From Tubulanus polymorphus (Eukaryota; Nemertea; Palaeonemertea; Tubulaniformes; Tubulanidae), in the NCBI RefSeq assembly GCF_964204645.1, contig NC_134032.1, positions 8,178,275-8,242,274 of the forward strand: a stretch of 64,000 nt of DNA, written 5' to 3'. The translations under genes were made by a program, and so were the position numbers. The first letter of the stretch is position 1. Each line of letters starts with the position of its first letter. Shown piece after piece: positions 45,901-53,418 of the stretch. The notes beneath the pieces were generated by a model. It was not told the origin of the DNA. It did no database searches and worked only from the letters and a program-made list of their open reading frames with translations.

Positions 45901-48900
45901 AGACGATGAACGTACCGGATGTTTTGAACCGGACGACGTCTGGACCGGACCGGTGGCCGAACCGGACCGAACCGGACCGATGCCCGACCCGGACCGGACC
46001 GGTACCGACCGAACCGGTGCGGGCCGTTCGCGACTACCGCGGCGCGCGCTCGGTTCCGAACATGTAGTCTGAACTGGCCGAACCGGCCGAACCGGTGAAC
46101 GACCAGAGACCGGTGAATGACCGGAGACCGGTGCCGGTGAACCAGCGTTCCTCCCCGGTGAACGGAGTTGGGAAGCCGATCGTACCTGAACGACCGGCGA
46201 CCGCTCCGCTTTACGATAAGAAACAGGATTAGAAACGTCGGTTGGCACATCGGCCGAAACCGACGAATCCCTGCTAACTCGACGACGATCTCTTAGTTTA
46301 AGAGCCTTATCGGCCCGAAGCCAAAGGTCCTCGGACCACACGACGCAAATATTGCAAGGATTGCTCCTTGCACATATTTGACCGGATTTGCGCCTGCACG
46401 ACGCACATGAATCGTGGTTGTCCCAGGCGCCAAACAAATGCCCGCATCCCTCCCCGCCACGATGCTGACCCTTAGGAGAGGGTGGCATAATTATCCTGTT
46501 ACAAATCAAAACAATTCAATTCAATTCAATCAAATTATATTTGTAAATAAAATTCTTACGGAAAAAAAGAAATCAGGGATAACCCCCAAACCGAACGGAC
46601 TCACCGTTACGAGAGTGAAAACTCCCTAATATCCTAATTCCCAGATTTTTACGGCGAAAAAATCCAACGCGTTCTACTGCGAGAACGCCAAGAAAAAAGA
46701 TGGCCGATTTCGTCGGTGGCTAAATGCAATACCGCAGGGCCGGGTCGTATAGAAAAACCATTGGCGATAAATCCAAATTTAGAAAATATTGGCAAAAACC
46801 ATAGGAAAGGGTACAGTACTCGATGGAAATATTCTCACGAATCATATTTCGGTAACGAAACACGGGGTCAATAACATACCGGTACGCAAATTCTCAGAGT
46901 TTTCGAGGTTTTTGCAAAATTGGTTAAATTCCCTGATTTTTTCTCGAGTTTTACAGGTTTTCCAGATCAGTGGCCTTTTTAAATAATCTACTGTCAAAAT
47001 TCCTGTCAGTAATACTAGTAAAACGTTAAGAATAAATAACGACACGAGTAGTTCTATACAGGTTAACTAGTTATTTGACGCACAAGCTTTCGCTACTAAT
47101 GAATAGAAGCTTCATCAGGTGAATGAGTGATTCACCTGATCACCCGATGAAGCTCTTATTCATTAGTAGCAAAAGCTCGTGCGTCAAATAAATAATTAAC
47201 CTATATAGAACTACTCGTGTCGTTATCTATTCTAAACCCGGTTAACACGGCTACTCTACGAATCTAGTAAAACGTTAGAGACAAACAGTACTTTATAGCT
47301 ACGATTTAATTTCATAACCAACTGAATTGATGATACCGCATTAACTTTCTTGTCTAAGCACAACAGAAACTCAGTGTGAAGAATATCAACATTTTTTTTA
47401 CAAACAATGACCACGTGACGAATTTTTTCGAAAAATCATAATTTTGCCCAAAACCCGGCTCAACGTAACAGATAGCTCCGACCATCAAAATAAAATTTCA
47501 TGTAATATTCCTGGTGTATCAAAGCCCCCACGATACATATGGTAAAGCAACCGTCAGGGCGATATTTGAGCCAGGAGTTTCTAATGTCCCCATATTCTAC
47601 AACTGTAACTAGTACTGTTATAAACTAGCACAGCTATCGTTCCTGGGGATGGAAAATGGCTTTTTTTATTCAAAAATGAGATATCTTGTACTTCCAGTTC
47701 GGCCATCATTGCCACTACCAGTATACAATACTCATATAGCTGACCCTTCCTATTCACAGGCACATATTTGCACTGTGGGACATGGGAATGAACGTTCCTG
47801 ATTGGTAAGCAATGTGAACTAACTAATCTAATAGCTACAGTGCCAGCTTCAAATATAGCCCTACTCGGTGACAATTGGGGGCGCCACCATATCATCATGG
47901 TGGCAGTGAGCGTGTTAACTTTAGGAAAGTGAAAATTAATTCACTTTGCTTCATTACTTAAGACTTTCAGATTCAAACTCAATTCACAAATGTGAAAGTG
48001 GAACCTGTATGGGATCTATAGGAAGGCCAATTTCTGACCATTTTATAAATTCCCTGATTTTTCCATGTCACGTATAACACAAAATTCTCCTGAGTGATTC
48101 GGCGGGTGAATAGAGAAATTTCTTGGTTTACAATTCTTTTCATTTTTCATGAATCACATGTTGATCAAGTAACGTATGGTCAATAGTGGTCCTATATTTG
48201 AAAATAATAATATGGTCCTATAGTTAACTTAAAGGTTTTTTGTAAAATATGTCAAATATTCCGATTTTTTTCTAGATTTTTCCGAGTCTCTGAGTTTGTC
48301 CAGGTTTGTCTCGGTCAGTGGCCACCCTGTCCCAGGTACTCACTTCATGCTTGGTAAATGACGTAGCACGACGTCTAGAGCTTGTATGGCGTCGTAAGGG
48401 ATGGCGTGGTTTTTGCCCTCGAGAGCCTCTTCCAGAGCGAACAGACTGACTTGCGCTACCCAGCGTATATTCACTTTAAACACACGGTCCTTCCCTTCAC
48501 CGGGCAGAGTTACCTCTAAATCAACCTAAAAGATAACATTACAGGTGATGATCTAAAATAAATAATTAGTGATAGCCTTCTCAATTCAAACTGACTTCAA
48601 AATTTCTGATATTACGATAGTTTCACTGAAATTTTGAAGTCATTACTTATCAGATGATAACCTTCTCATTGACTCCAATATGATTAGCTACTAATCAGGG
48701 CCATACCTAGTATTTAAACGTAGGGGCGGCAGAGAAAACCGAAAAAAGTTAATTACCTTACCGAAAAAGGGCAATCACCTAAAGTCTTAAAAACCAATAT
48801 AACAATTCTTCTCATATGAACAAACAAAAACTCTAACAAAATGCTTTTAAGTCCCGAGTGAAGGATTCTACATGAGATTACTATTGGATTTAACAATAAT

Positions 48901-51900
48901 GTTCAGCGAAAAGGGCACTTTTCCAAAATCTCTGGGGGGGGGCCAAATGTCCCCCCTGCCCCGCTTTGTATGGCCCTACTAATGACAACCTTTTTAAACG
49001 AATCAGTGAAATCATGATTAGTAACCATACTGAGGACTTAAATAAACTTGAATACACATGTAGTTTAACATTCCTTTTAGCAATCAATCCAGCTGTAAGA
49101 GAGCTTTTAGTTTTGCTGCTCCAGCTCTTTGGAATGCCCTGCCTTTCTCTGTAAGGCTTAGTCCATCAGTGCAATGTTTTAAGTCAAATTTAAAAACGTA
49201 CCTTTTTAAAAGGACTTTTAAAGCTATTTTACTGTGTCTTTGCTCCTGCTGTTTTATCATATGCTTTTTAAGTTCTTGATTTTATGTATATGTATTAACC
49301 CTTTGTACAGCGCATAGATCATTATCATTTTAGTTATGCGCTATATAAGAAATAAATTATTATTATATAGTTTATTCATCACTAAGCAAGGATTTACGAT
49401 CTGACATTATAAATAATACACGTAGTTATGTTCATGGTTCAATGTGGCTGGATGAAGTGAAAGCAAAACGCCTTCTCAAATTCTCAGTAAAATCAACAAT
49501 TCAGTAAAACCATGATTAGTTAGGCTACTAATATAACTAGTTAGTTAAAGTATGAATAACGTACCTTTTCTCGCCCTATTGGTAGCGGATCTCGACTGTA
49601 GAGGTTTTTACGCCCGTCAAACACCGGCTTTTGCCCGTCGAATATTCTCTGACTGTACGCCTGAACCATTGTCTCAATGATTTCGCTGAAACGGCAAAAA
49701 TTAATTCTTAACTCGTCGCTCAAACAATTAGTTCGTGTTCATTAAAATAAACTAATTTAGCATAGGTTCATAAATATAACTAACACAAGCCATGAGGTGA
49801 CAACGGTTCTCAGGCACAGAGTTTTTAGCGCCTAGTTCAGCCGCTAGGTGGTGCACTGGACTAATTTGCCGTGCACAACTAGACCCCCAAACTAACATTG
49901 TATCAAAGTTTCGCCAAGATCGACTAACTATGAACGAAGGTAAGTAGCTGAAAGACACACAAACCCACAGACAGTACGAGAATAAGGGTCTCACGGAAGC
50001 CCAAAAACCAGAAATGATAGCGATATCTATTTCTAAAAACACTTACACATTTTCTAAGATCTGTTAAATTCCGCAATCATCGTAAATAGAGTATTACTAT
50101 GGGGCCAAGGACACGATGCGCACTTCATAACTTCATCTCAGCCAATGAACTGAACTTTTGTTAACGGGAGTTCATGATTTTGGCTGAATTCCGAGACCAG
50201 GGCGGTTCATAATAAAGGGTTGACCCTTCAAAGGTAGTCACTCAGTCTCTGCTTGCCTCGGGTTTATAAATTCTCTCCGAGGTACATGAATTCCGGGGCA
50301 GTCGGAGCAAGGATGGACCGTTATGACGATGTATTGGAGTAAGCTAACATCCGTGTCACAATAAACTATCGGACTATTTACACGTAGAAAACGACCAAAA
50401 AAATATTAAAAAGGGACAAAATGATCTTCAACCTTGTAATATAGCTATTTCCAAAATCCCAATGTATTAAATTAAGCAGCCTGAAAAATTCATCCCAATC
50501 AGTCGCTTGCCAGTTCAGACTGAATGGAAGATTGTTTGGATGAACCGGAACCGAATTTCCAATTATGTACTTCGATTTAAAAATATTCTGTTAACTCGAC
50601 CGCCGATCACACATCTATATCTGTACTTCTTTTTCCGATTTCAAAATCAAACCCCCTGTTTCGCTTCCCGGCAGGTGTGGTGGGTCTGTAAGGGACACTC
50701 AATCGAAAAATCAAACAAAATTTACCAGCCAAATAAATAAATAATGGGGACAATCCCTATTTTAAGATAAACTAGGGGTCCAGGGACACCATGCCCACTT
50801 GGGAAGTGGTTTCAAATGCTCAACAATTTAACAATTTCAATATTCAACGCCCTCTGGTGACCATATACAAAAACCAATGACCTTGAAACTCAATACAATC
50901 ATAAAACATGTCAGCAGCTACGATTTTGTAATTGATTGTGATAACAAAAAATGCCTCATTACTAATTTAATATGGAAATACTAAGTTAATCTACTATTCA
51001 ACGCCCCCTGGTGACCATATTCAAAACCCAATAACCTTGTAACTCACCATATTCATAGAACATGTCATGAACTACAACTTTGCAATTGATCATGGTAACA
51101 AAATATGCCTAGGTACCAATATAATAAGGAAATACCAGGTTATTCTACTATTCAACGCCCCCTGGTGACCATATAGAATAACTAATTTCCTTAAAACTCA
51201 CCACAATCATAGATGATGTCATGAGCTACAACTTTGCAATTGATTGCGGTAACAAAATATGTATTGGTACAAATATAATATAGAAATACTTAGATATTGT
51301 ATTATTCAACGCCCCTGGTGGCCATATACAAAAAACAATGAACTTGAAACTCACCCCAATCATAGAACACGTTATACGCTACAACTTTCTAATTCATTGT
51401 TGTAACAAAATATGCTTAGGTAACAATATAATGTCGAAAAACTTTTTCCCACCTACGAATGAGTACTAATGACACCAAGATGGCCGCCAATTGCGTCATA
51501 ATTGGCGGATCAAAAATACCTATCTCAGGTATAAAAGAGCCCTTTACAAAGAATACCCATCACAAATTGCAATAAGAAATGGCAAACCAGTAGGAAGCTA
51601 CAGACCTAGAATTCTGGCCAAAATTGACATTTTTGGGCACTAAAAAGGTCATAGGACGGCCATCTTCAGTCAGATGGACCCAATTTTTCTTATGCTGATG
51701 GGCCCTTGGTAGATTCAAATATATTCGAAAGATCAAGGTAATTGATCATATCGTCTTCAAAATTTCCCTCGTAAACTTCCAAAATGTGTAAAAAGTGCTG
51801 ATTTTGGTGAACAACAATGGCTGCCAGTCGGCCATCTTGATTCTGATAGGGCCAGTTTTTGGGCTGAAGATGTGTCTAGGGTAGATACATGTATAAACCA

Positions 51901-52706
51901 AATATCAAGACATTACCTTGAAGCGTCTTCAAAACTTCCCAAAATAACTGGATTCCGTCTACGGACGGACGAACGGACGAAAAGTGAACGCAATAGCCCG
52001 CTGGGACTAAAGTCCCAAGTGGGCTAAAAAAAAACATCCGTGTGCCGGTAATATATAGGGCACACGATGAGAGGACTCCAGGGATAAGCCGAGTCTACAG
52101 TATGATATATTTTGCACTTATTCATCATGAAATGTTCGTACTGAGCAACCGACTTGTAGGTTTTTGAAAATTTTTCAAAGCCGGGTTCTTATACGCACGG
52201 ATCAGGGAATCCAAAATTGACTACACACCCCCTGATTAAATTACACATTATCCTCGGTAGGGGGCTTGATTTCTTCTTCGCGAGGTTCTTTGTGCATGAA
52301 CGACAAAACGCCGAATATTGGAATTCCCGGATCTTTCCCTGATTTTCAAGAAATGAGTAAGACATTTCTGATTGAAATTCTAACATTATCCTCAGTGGGT
52401 ATGTTTCTTCTCAAGAGGTTCCTTGTGGTCGGCTCTGGGAAGCCAGGTCGTGGGTTCGAACCCCGTACATTGCCGTAGTGTCCTCGGGCAAGACACTTAT
52501 CCTCATTGCCTCTCTCCACCCAGGATTAAATGGGTACCTGGTCTGATAGATGACTCCAGAGCGCCTAGCAGCTGCTCGGATGTTACCTCTCCCCAGGGAG
52601 AGATGACTGATACATGGAATAGAGTTATAGGCTGGGGGTAATAATACCTAGTTTGGAGCGCGTTTGAACAGACTGTAGTTTGGATACCTGCGCTATGTAA
52701 ATGTCA

Positions 52707-52747
<41 letters not shown>

Positions 52748-53418
52748 GGTGCTCGTCACCAGCAAGAACAATTAACTGATGTTCAAGCAAGGTCAGAATT
52801 CCCTGACAAGGTGGACACTTTCCTCTAATTTATAATCCCCCGCGTTATAACACAAAATTCTCTGAATAAATCTGAGGAATTTCTTGGTTGAGTATGTTAC
52901 AATTAATCAATTTTTTTTTGAATCACGTCAATAAAAAAACGTGTAGTCATTAGCATATCAAAATAACCTAAGTTATCCAGGTCATTTGCAAAATGTGTTA
53001 AATTCCCTGATTTTCTCTAGACTTTTCAAGTTTTTCTACACCGCCCTGCCTGATTTTCCCGGTCCAGGCAAAAATAAACGAACCACACGTACATACTGAT
53101 GTACTTACCGATTAACTCTTCGCGGACATTTGTCGGGTGAAATCGACACTTCGTAGTGGTGAATCAGTCCTTTCGGCATGTGCACTTGAAAATGATTCGC
53201 TCTCAGCATGATCGGACGGCCCTCGGTGCCATGGTTCGGTCTTGCGGGCGACGCGAATTCCAAATTCGTCGCCGGCGCCGCGACTGGCACGGCGGCCGAG
53301 AATCTCGGCGCACCGACTGCTCCGGGCGGAGGAGCGATCGGGGGCTGCTGGCCCGGAGCGCCTAACGACGTCTGCCCGGCCGGCGGCGTCTGCCCCGTTG
53401 GACCAGTCGGCGTGAATC
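30845..53418 (-). CDS. AGO: Argonaute (AGO clade) gene, 18 coding exons mapped, initiator exon missing
   Basis: Eighteen exons on the minus strand join with consistent phases and GT-AG borders to about 893 residues that follow animal AGO proteins in order: Gly/Pro/Ala-rich N terminus, N domain, PAZ, MID and PIWI, ending in VMYFA and a stop. AGO proteins bind microRNAs or siRNAs and silence matching RNAs. MID residues that hold the guide 5' phosphate are kept ([25 protein letters not shown]). In PIWI, the slicer residues Asp (GADVTH), Glu (RQEIIQD) and His (YYAHLVAF) are present, but the Asp expected in FYRDG is Ser (FYRSG, codon 34008-34010). The protein may therefore bind guides without cutting. 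No frameshift or stop was found. A 6.1-kb DIRS element sits in the exon 3/exon 4 intron. Confidence 0.93.
31167..31410 (+). repeat. tRNA-derived SINE, copy 1
   Basis: A head with a GGGCGAGTGGTTAGAGC A-box-like segment and a GGGTTTGAACCC B box is followed by a body shared with the copy at 52.4 kb (AAGACACTTATCC, CTCGGATGTTAC, CTCCCCAGG, GTTATAGGCTGG). It lies in the last Argonaute intron, antisense to the gene. Confidence 0.75.
31440..32378. repeat. Repeat with inverted ends and an internal foldback in the last AGO intron
   Basis: ACCTGCCTACCCA at about 31440 is mirrored by TGGGTAGGCAGGT ending near 32371. Inside, AAGCACTGTTAAAAACACCTTC (31582-31604) and its reverse complement near 31718-31740 form a second foldback. 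The outer pair may be coincidental; the inner one is clear. Confidence 0.45.
32449..32648 (-). CDS. AGO: AGO exon 17 (PIWI, catalytic His)
   Basis: 200 bases; encodes [20 protein letters not shown] and [20 protein letters not shown] between TCGTAG and GTAATA. The His of the slicer tetrad is present. DDCGF replaces the usual DDNRF. Confidence 0.94.
32728..32920. repeat. Interspersed repeat shared with 52.2-52.8 kb
   Basis: GATCAGGGAATCCAAAAT, CTCGTCACCAGCAAGA and GTCAGAATTCCCTG occur in the same order here and around 52199-52818, where a SINE splits the copy. It lies in an Argonaute intron. Confidence 0.6.
33293..33529 (-). CDS. AGO: AGO exon 16 (PIWI)
   Basis: 237 bases; encodes [38 protein letters not shown] and [12 protein letters not shown] between TTGTAG and GTCAGT. 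Confidence 0.95.
33650..33930. repeat. Degenerate repeat in AGO intron
   Basis: Four or so variants of a roughly 65-bp unit (AACTGTGTAACTGAAGCAAAATGAG, followed by GTCTCA-type words) occupy the intron between exons 16 and 15. Confidence 0.5.
33975..34175 (-). CDS. AGO: AGO exon 15 (PIWI, catalytic Glu; Asp replaced by Ser)
   Basis: 201 bases between CGCAG and [26 protein letters not shown] keeps the catalytic Glu, but [12 protein letters not shown] has Ser where animal slicers have Asp. Compared with other AGO proteins there are also two extra residues at the exon end (FQTAG). Both differences follow from unambiguous bases in the window. Confidence 0.92.
34176..35185. other. AGO intron 14, repeat-bearing
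   Basis: No second gene seen. It carries one copy of the pyrimidine-rich intronic repeat family at about 34930-35042 (TTTTCCAGGTTTTTTAGGTC) and otherwise ordinary sequence. Confidence 0.5.
35186..35276 (-). CDS. AGO: AGO exon 14 (PIWI, first catalytic Asp)
   Basis: 91 bases; encodes [20 protein letters not shown] and [10 protein letters not shown] between TTTCAG and GTAAGT. GADVTH keeps the first slicer Asp. Confidence 0.94.
35665..35824 (-). CDS. AGO: AGO exon 13 (MID to PIWI)
   Basis: 160 bases; encodes [20 protein letters not shown] and [20 protein letters not shown] between TTTCAG and GTAAGT. It carries the Gln and Lys residues of the 5'-phosphate pocket. Confidence 0.94.
36354..36538 (-). 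CDS. AGO: AGO exon 12 (MID)
   Basis: 185 bases; encodes [17 protein letters not shown] and [20 protein letters not shown] between TTCCAG and GTACGT. It carries the Tyr that stacks on the guide 5' base. Confidence 0.94.
36640..37040. repeat. Pyrimidine-rich intronic repeat, copy at 36.7-37.0 kb
   Basis: Contains CCCGAGTTTTCTATGATTTTT, a TTTTTGGTAATATTTGTCAAAT segment and TTCTCGATTTTTCTGATTCCC. The same words recur near 34.95, 38.55, 46.9, 48.05-48.33 and 52.85-53.06 kb, all in Argonaute introns. Confidence 0.6.
37041..37300. repeat. Degenerate minisatellite in AGO intron 11
   Basis: A unit of about 40 bp containing GGTCTAGAAACTGTCAGG recurs about six times with drift. Confidence 0.6.
37333..37469 (-). 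CDS. AGO: AGO exon 11 (L2 to MID)
   Basis: 137 bases; encodes [20 protein letters not shown] and [13 protein letters not shown] between CTACAG and GTATGA. Confidence 0.92.
37570..37692 (-). CDS. AGO: AGO exon 10 (L2 linker)
   Basis: 123 bases; encodes [20 protein letters not shown] to PPRLQYGGR between TTGTAG and GTAAGT. Confidence 0.92.
38152..38199 (-). CDS. AGO: AGO exon 9 (L2 linker)
   Basis: 48 bases; encodes [16 protein letters not shown] between TTTCAG and GTAAGT. Confidence 0.92.
38338..38409 (-). CDS. AGO: AGO exon 8 (PAZ end)
   Basis: 72 bases; encodes [20 protein letters not shown] and TMIK between TTTTAG and GTGCGT. Confidence 0.93.
38530..38790. repeat. Pyrimidine-rich intronic repeat, copy at 38.5-38.8 kb
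   Basis: It is bounded by GGTGGCCACTTCT and CAGAAGTGGCCAC in inverted orientation and contains several TTTTCCCTGA words. The inverted ends suggest that the repeat family has foldback termini. Confidence 0.55.
39069..39132 (-). CDS. AGO: AGO exon 7 (PAZ)
   Basis: 64 bases; encodes [20 protein letters not shown] plus Glu between TTAAAG and GTAAGT. It retains the aromatic and His residues of the guide 3'-end pocket region. Confidence 0.94.
39261..39344 (-). CDS. AGO: AGO exon 6 (PAZ)
   Basis: 84 bases; encodes [20 protein letters not shown] and ERYKMKL between CTGCAG and GTAAGT. Confidence 0.93.
39666..39753 (-). CDS. AGO: AGO exon 5 (PAZ)
   Basis: 88 bases; encodes [20 protein letters not shown] and RRPAQTQ between ACAG and GTAAGT. 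Confidence 0.93.
40446..40717 (-). CDS. AGO: AGO exon 4 (linker, start of PAZ)
   Basis: 272 bases encoding [29 protein letters not shown] and the PAZ start, ending FTKEIK plus one base before GTATTC. Its acceptor TTTTTAG is only 17 bases from the DIRS insertion point, so the normal branch-point region upstream has been displaced. Confidence 0.95.
40778..40900. repeat. DIRS inverted terminal repeat, left
   Basis: TACCCTTTCCTATGGTTTTT through CCATCTTTTTTC is mirrored at 46691-46813 with only a few mismatches over 123 bp. Confidence 0.93.
40957..41045. repeat. DIRS internal complementary region
   Basis: Its first part is the reverse complement of the element's left end (40735-40795). Its second part, from TATTTCCATCGAGTACTGTA, is the reverse complement of the right end (about 46799-46833). 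The joint spells the junction of a circularised copy, the hallmark of DIRS elements. Confidence 0.92.
41308..42460 (-). CDS. DIRS tyrosine recombinase
   Basis: The coding part recognisable as recombinase starts near 42460; the same frame is open further upstream but there it is a shadow of RNase H. An N-terminal SAM-like core-binding part ([20 protein letters not shown]) precedes the catalytic domain with Arg in [13 protein letters not shown], the Trp in AAFWNSP and the nucleophile Tyr in TSFYLRDV. It would insert a circular DNA copy by recombination. The catalytic residues are all present and the frame is intact. Confidence 0.88.
42219..43253 (-). pseudogene. DIRS RNase H and connector region, shifted frame
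   Basis: The frame, which is open further upstream only as a shadow of RT, encodes RNase H motifs [47 protein letters not shown] and [21 protein letters not shown] connector segment with [18 protein letters not shown] and [11 protein letters not shown] follows. It lacks its own start and is one base out of frame with RT. The 3' end overlaps the tyrosine recombinase frame, as is usual in DIRS elements. Confidence 0.85.
43241..44389 (-). CDS. DIRS reverse transcriptase domain
   Basis: The 382-residue frame begins with ATG and includes the fingers and palm motifs [50 protein letters not shown] and the catalytic FVYLDDWLI, followed by the thumb-proximal [14 protein letters not shown]. The order and spacing match DIRS/Ngaro reverse transcriptases. 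The frame stops at 43241, just where the next frame continues toward RNase H. A one-base shift near 43250 therefore separates RT from RNase H in this copy. Confidence 0.92.
   Translation of the reverse strand: MPVGELARNFNNRVKPRPVVTVPVRIEARGRLQKGALPFGKTRNEFLGPVGGCLQQAATHWSDLFGDGWPSRVVSRGYRLRFLRRPRLMRSPPDMRPKPGQEALISPALKELAEKGAIEPVCNETSPGWFSRIFMVPKATGGQRTVIDLSSLNRHLDIPRFRMTKPKDVIQGLRPGQWAASLDLKDAYFQVPIHPKSRRFLRIKWKGRQFQFRSLPFGLSTAPWVFTKLVKSVQKVLQSRGVRLFVYLDDWLIVANSAQECREAMTSVLDLVHQLGFRVNREKSQLTPAQQFTYLGMDFDLRIGKVFPSMVRVAKLQEAVAGVSTTPRTARYWSRLLGSISSMGLVVPLGRLRSRRLQQYWKVFWSQSKGNWEALIPVPPTI
44256..45278 (-). pseudogene. DIRS Gag-like protein, C-terminal part in a shifted frame
   Basis: The frame opens right after a TAA and has no ATG at its start. 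It encodes a helical region (for example [20 protein letters not shown]) and an Ala/Gln/Ser/Arg-rich basic tail ([13 protein letters not shown]) that would bind RNA. It continues Gag-like sequence directly from the upstream frame, so it is best read as the detached C-terminal half. It overlaps the RT frame by about 130 bases. Confidence 0.65.
45244..46488 (-). CDS. DIRS Gag-like protein, N-terminal part
   Basis: From the first ATG at 46488 the frame encodes a Cys/His-rich start ([20 protein letters not shown] then CxxC, about residues 15-45), which is usual in animal DIRS Gag proteins. A long Arg/Ser/Pro-rich region follows, resembling RS domains, with a glutamine/serine-rich end. The stop at 45244 overlaps the start of another open frame that looks like the rest of Gag, so the original gene is probably split by a frameshift in 45244-45278. 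Confidence 0.75.
   Translation of the reverse strand: MPPSPKGQHRGGEGCGHLFGAWDNHDSCASCRRKSGQICARSNPCNICVVWSEDLWLRADKALKLRDRRRVSRDSSVSADVPTDVSNPVSYRKAERSPVVQVRSASQLRSPGRNAGSPAPVSGHSPVSGRSPVRPVRPVQTTCSEPSARRGSRERPAPVRSVPVRSGSGIGPVRSGSATGPVQTSSGSKHPVRSSSDSDRRSGDRARSPTRFRRRERNKRARSPSRRSRFDRERDYDRYCRKFRRRSSHGSSTSVSDESDSSSRSRSRSRDRHRSRHDRRDTGKYLTQKDFHVFEEKILNLLSSSQQVAATSTTGKPIPGCPVRSSPAHSVFRNSDSEFLDAAVGSDLNEDRVPEAAIPSGVVPVASNCGLPQTMGASLARNVSPSRSVLSEPAGDMPFRAMISEFFVKHGATR
46691..46813. repeat. DIRS inverted terminal repeat, right
   Basis: The reverse complement of the left repeat, ending in AACCATAGGAAAGGGTA. The right-end extension CAGTACTCGATGGAAATATT follows to 46833. Confidence 0.93.
46834..48343. 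other. AGO intron 3 outside the DIRS element
   Basis: It holds a copy of the pyrimidine-rich intronic repeat at about 46890-46975, the 47.0-47.3 kb foldback, ordinary sequence, and another pyrimidine-rich copy at about 48040-48330. Confidence 0.55.
47015..47277. repeat. Foldback element flanked by 14-bp direct repeats
   Basis: Arms of about 88 bp (AATAACGACACGAGTAGTTC at 47034; mirrored to about 47233) surround a short centre GGTGAATGAGTGATTCACC. CTAGTAAAACGTTA occurs at 47015-47028 and again at 47264-47277, as a possible target duplication or as part of the element. Confidence 0.75.
48344..48525 (-). CDS. AGO: AGO exon 3 (N domain to linker)
   Basis: 182 bases from TTTTAG|GTTGAT to ATGAA|GTGAGT. 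It encodes [18 protein letters not shown] onward, ending in [11 protein letters not shown]. The following intron holds the DIRS element. Confidence 0.92.
48526..49564. other. AGO intron 2
   Basis: Contains the LINE fragment at 49.1-49.4 kb and diverged direct repeats (for example TCAGATGATAACCTTCTCATTG and GATAGCCTTCTCAATTC near 48560-48680). No other gene. Confidence 0.5.
49100..49375 (+). mobile_element. 5'-truncated non-LTR retrotransposon (LINE), 3' end
   Basis: A plus-strand frame from 49100 reads [40 protein letters not shown] and stops at 49277-49279. This is the characteristic C terminus of CR1/L2/jockey-type reverse transcriptase ORFs. It is followed by an untranslated tail with GCGCTATATAAGAAATAAATTATTATTAT. 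It is antisense to AGO within intron 2. Confidence 0.8.
49565..49685 (-). CDS. AGO: AGO exon 2 (N domain)
   Basis: 121 bases; the acceptor TTTCAG leads into [20 protein letters not shown] and the donor is AAG|GTACGT. It contains the highly conserved [10 protein letters not shown]. Confidence 0.93.
50785..52030. repeat. Composite repeat with inverted ends containing a 154-bp satellite
   Basis: ATGCCCACTTGGGAAGT near 50790 and GACTAAAGTCCCAAGTGGGC near 52006 are partly inverted. Between them are the satellite, an AATTGCGTCATAATTGG-centred hairpin at 51493 and a tail with GGACGGACGAACGGACGAAAAGTG. The organisation recalls satellite-bearing non-autonomous elements (Helitron-like or similar), but the class is uncertain. 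Confidence 0.5.
50845..51445. repeat. 154-bp tandem satellite, four units
   Basis: CAACGCC(C)CCTGGTGACCATAT begins units at 50845, 50999, 51153 and 51307, exactly 154 bp apart each time despite base differences between units. Confidence 0.88.
52199..52818. repeat. Interspersed repeat split by a SINE
   Basis: GATCAGGGAATCCAAAAT at the left and CTCGTCACCAGCAAGAAC plus GTCAGAATTCCCTG at the right match the uninterrupted copy at 32.7-32.9 kb. The SINE at 52428-52747 sits between them. Confidence 0.6.
52428..52747 (+). repeat. tRNA-derived SINE, copy 2, with ATT tail
   Basis: A 5'-shortened head keeps the B box GGGTTCGAACCCC (52452-52464). The body matches copy 1, and a 3' end GCGCTATGTAAATGTCAATT leads into about 13 ATT units. 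The ATT tail is typical of SINEs that share a 3' end with LINEs. Confidence 0.82.
53109..53418 (-). CDS. AGO: AGO exon 1 of those mapped (N terminus)
   Basis: It begins after the acceptor TTTAG with a low-complexity Gly/Pro/Gln/Thr stretch. It then enters the conserved start of the N domain ([20 protein letters not shown]) and ends in DKCPRRVN plus two bases before GTAAGT. It needs an upstream exon that supplies the Met and one base of the first codon. Confidence 0.88.

Larger units (their letters stand above)
40735..46833 (-). mobile_element. DIRS-like tyrosine-recombinase retrotransposon, nearly complete
   Basis: A 6.1-kb element in the intron between AGO exons 3 and 4, reading in the same direction as AGO. 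It has 123-bp inverted termini, an internal complementary region that matches both outer ends, and minus-strand frames for Gag, reverse transcriptase, RNase H and tyrosine recombinase. The left and right ends both carry ATT at the junction implied by the internal region, and no target duplication is seen, as expected for recombinase-mediated insertion. Gag and RT/RNase H frames are shifted relative to each other, so this copy is probably not fully active. Confidence 0.92.
49686..53108. other. AGO intron 1, repeat-rich
   Basis: Largely mobile and satellite DNA: a 154-bp satellite inside a larger repeat (50.8-52.0 kb), a split interspersed repeat with a nested SINE (52.2-52.8 kb) and a pyrimidine-rich repeat (52.85-53.06 kb). 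The first kilobase holds no recognised feature. Confidence 0.55.
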
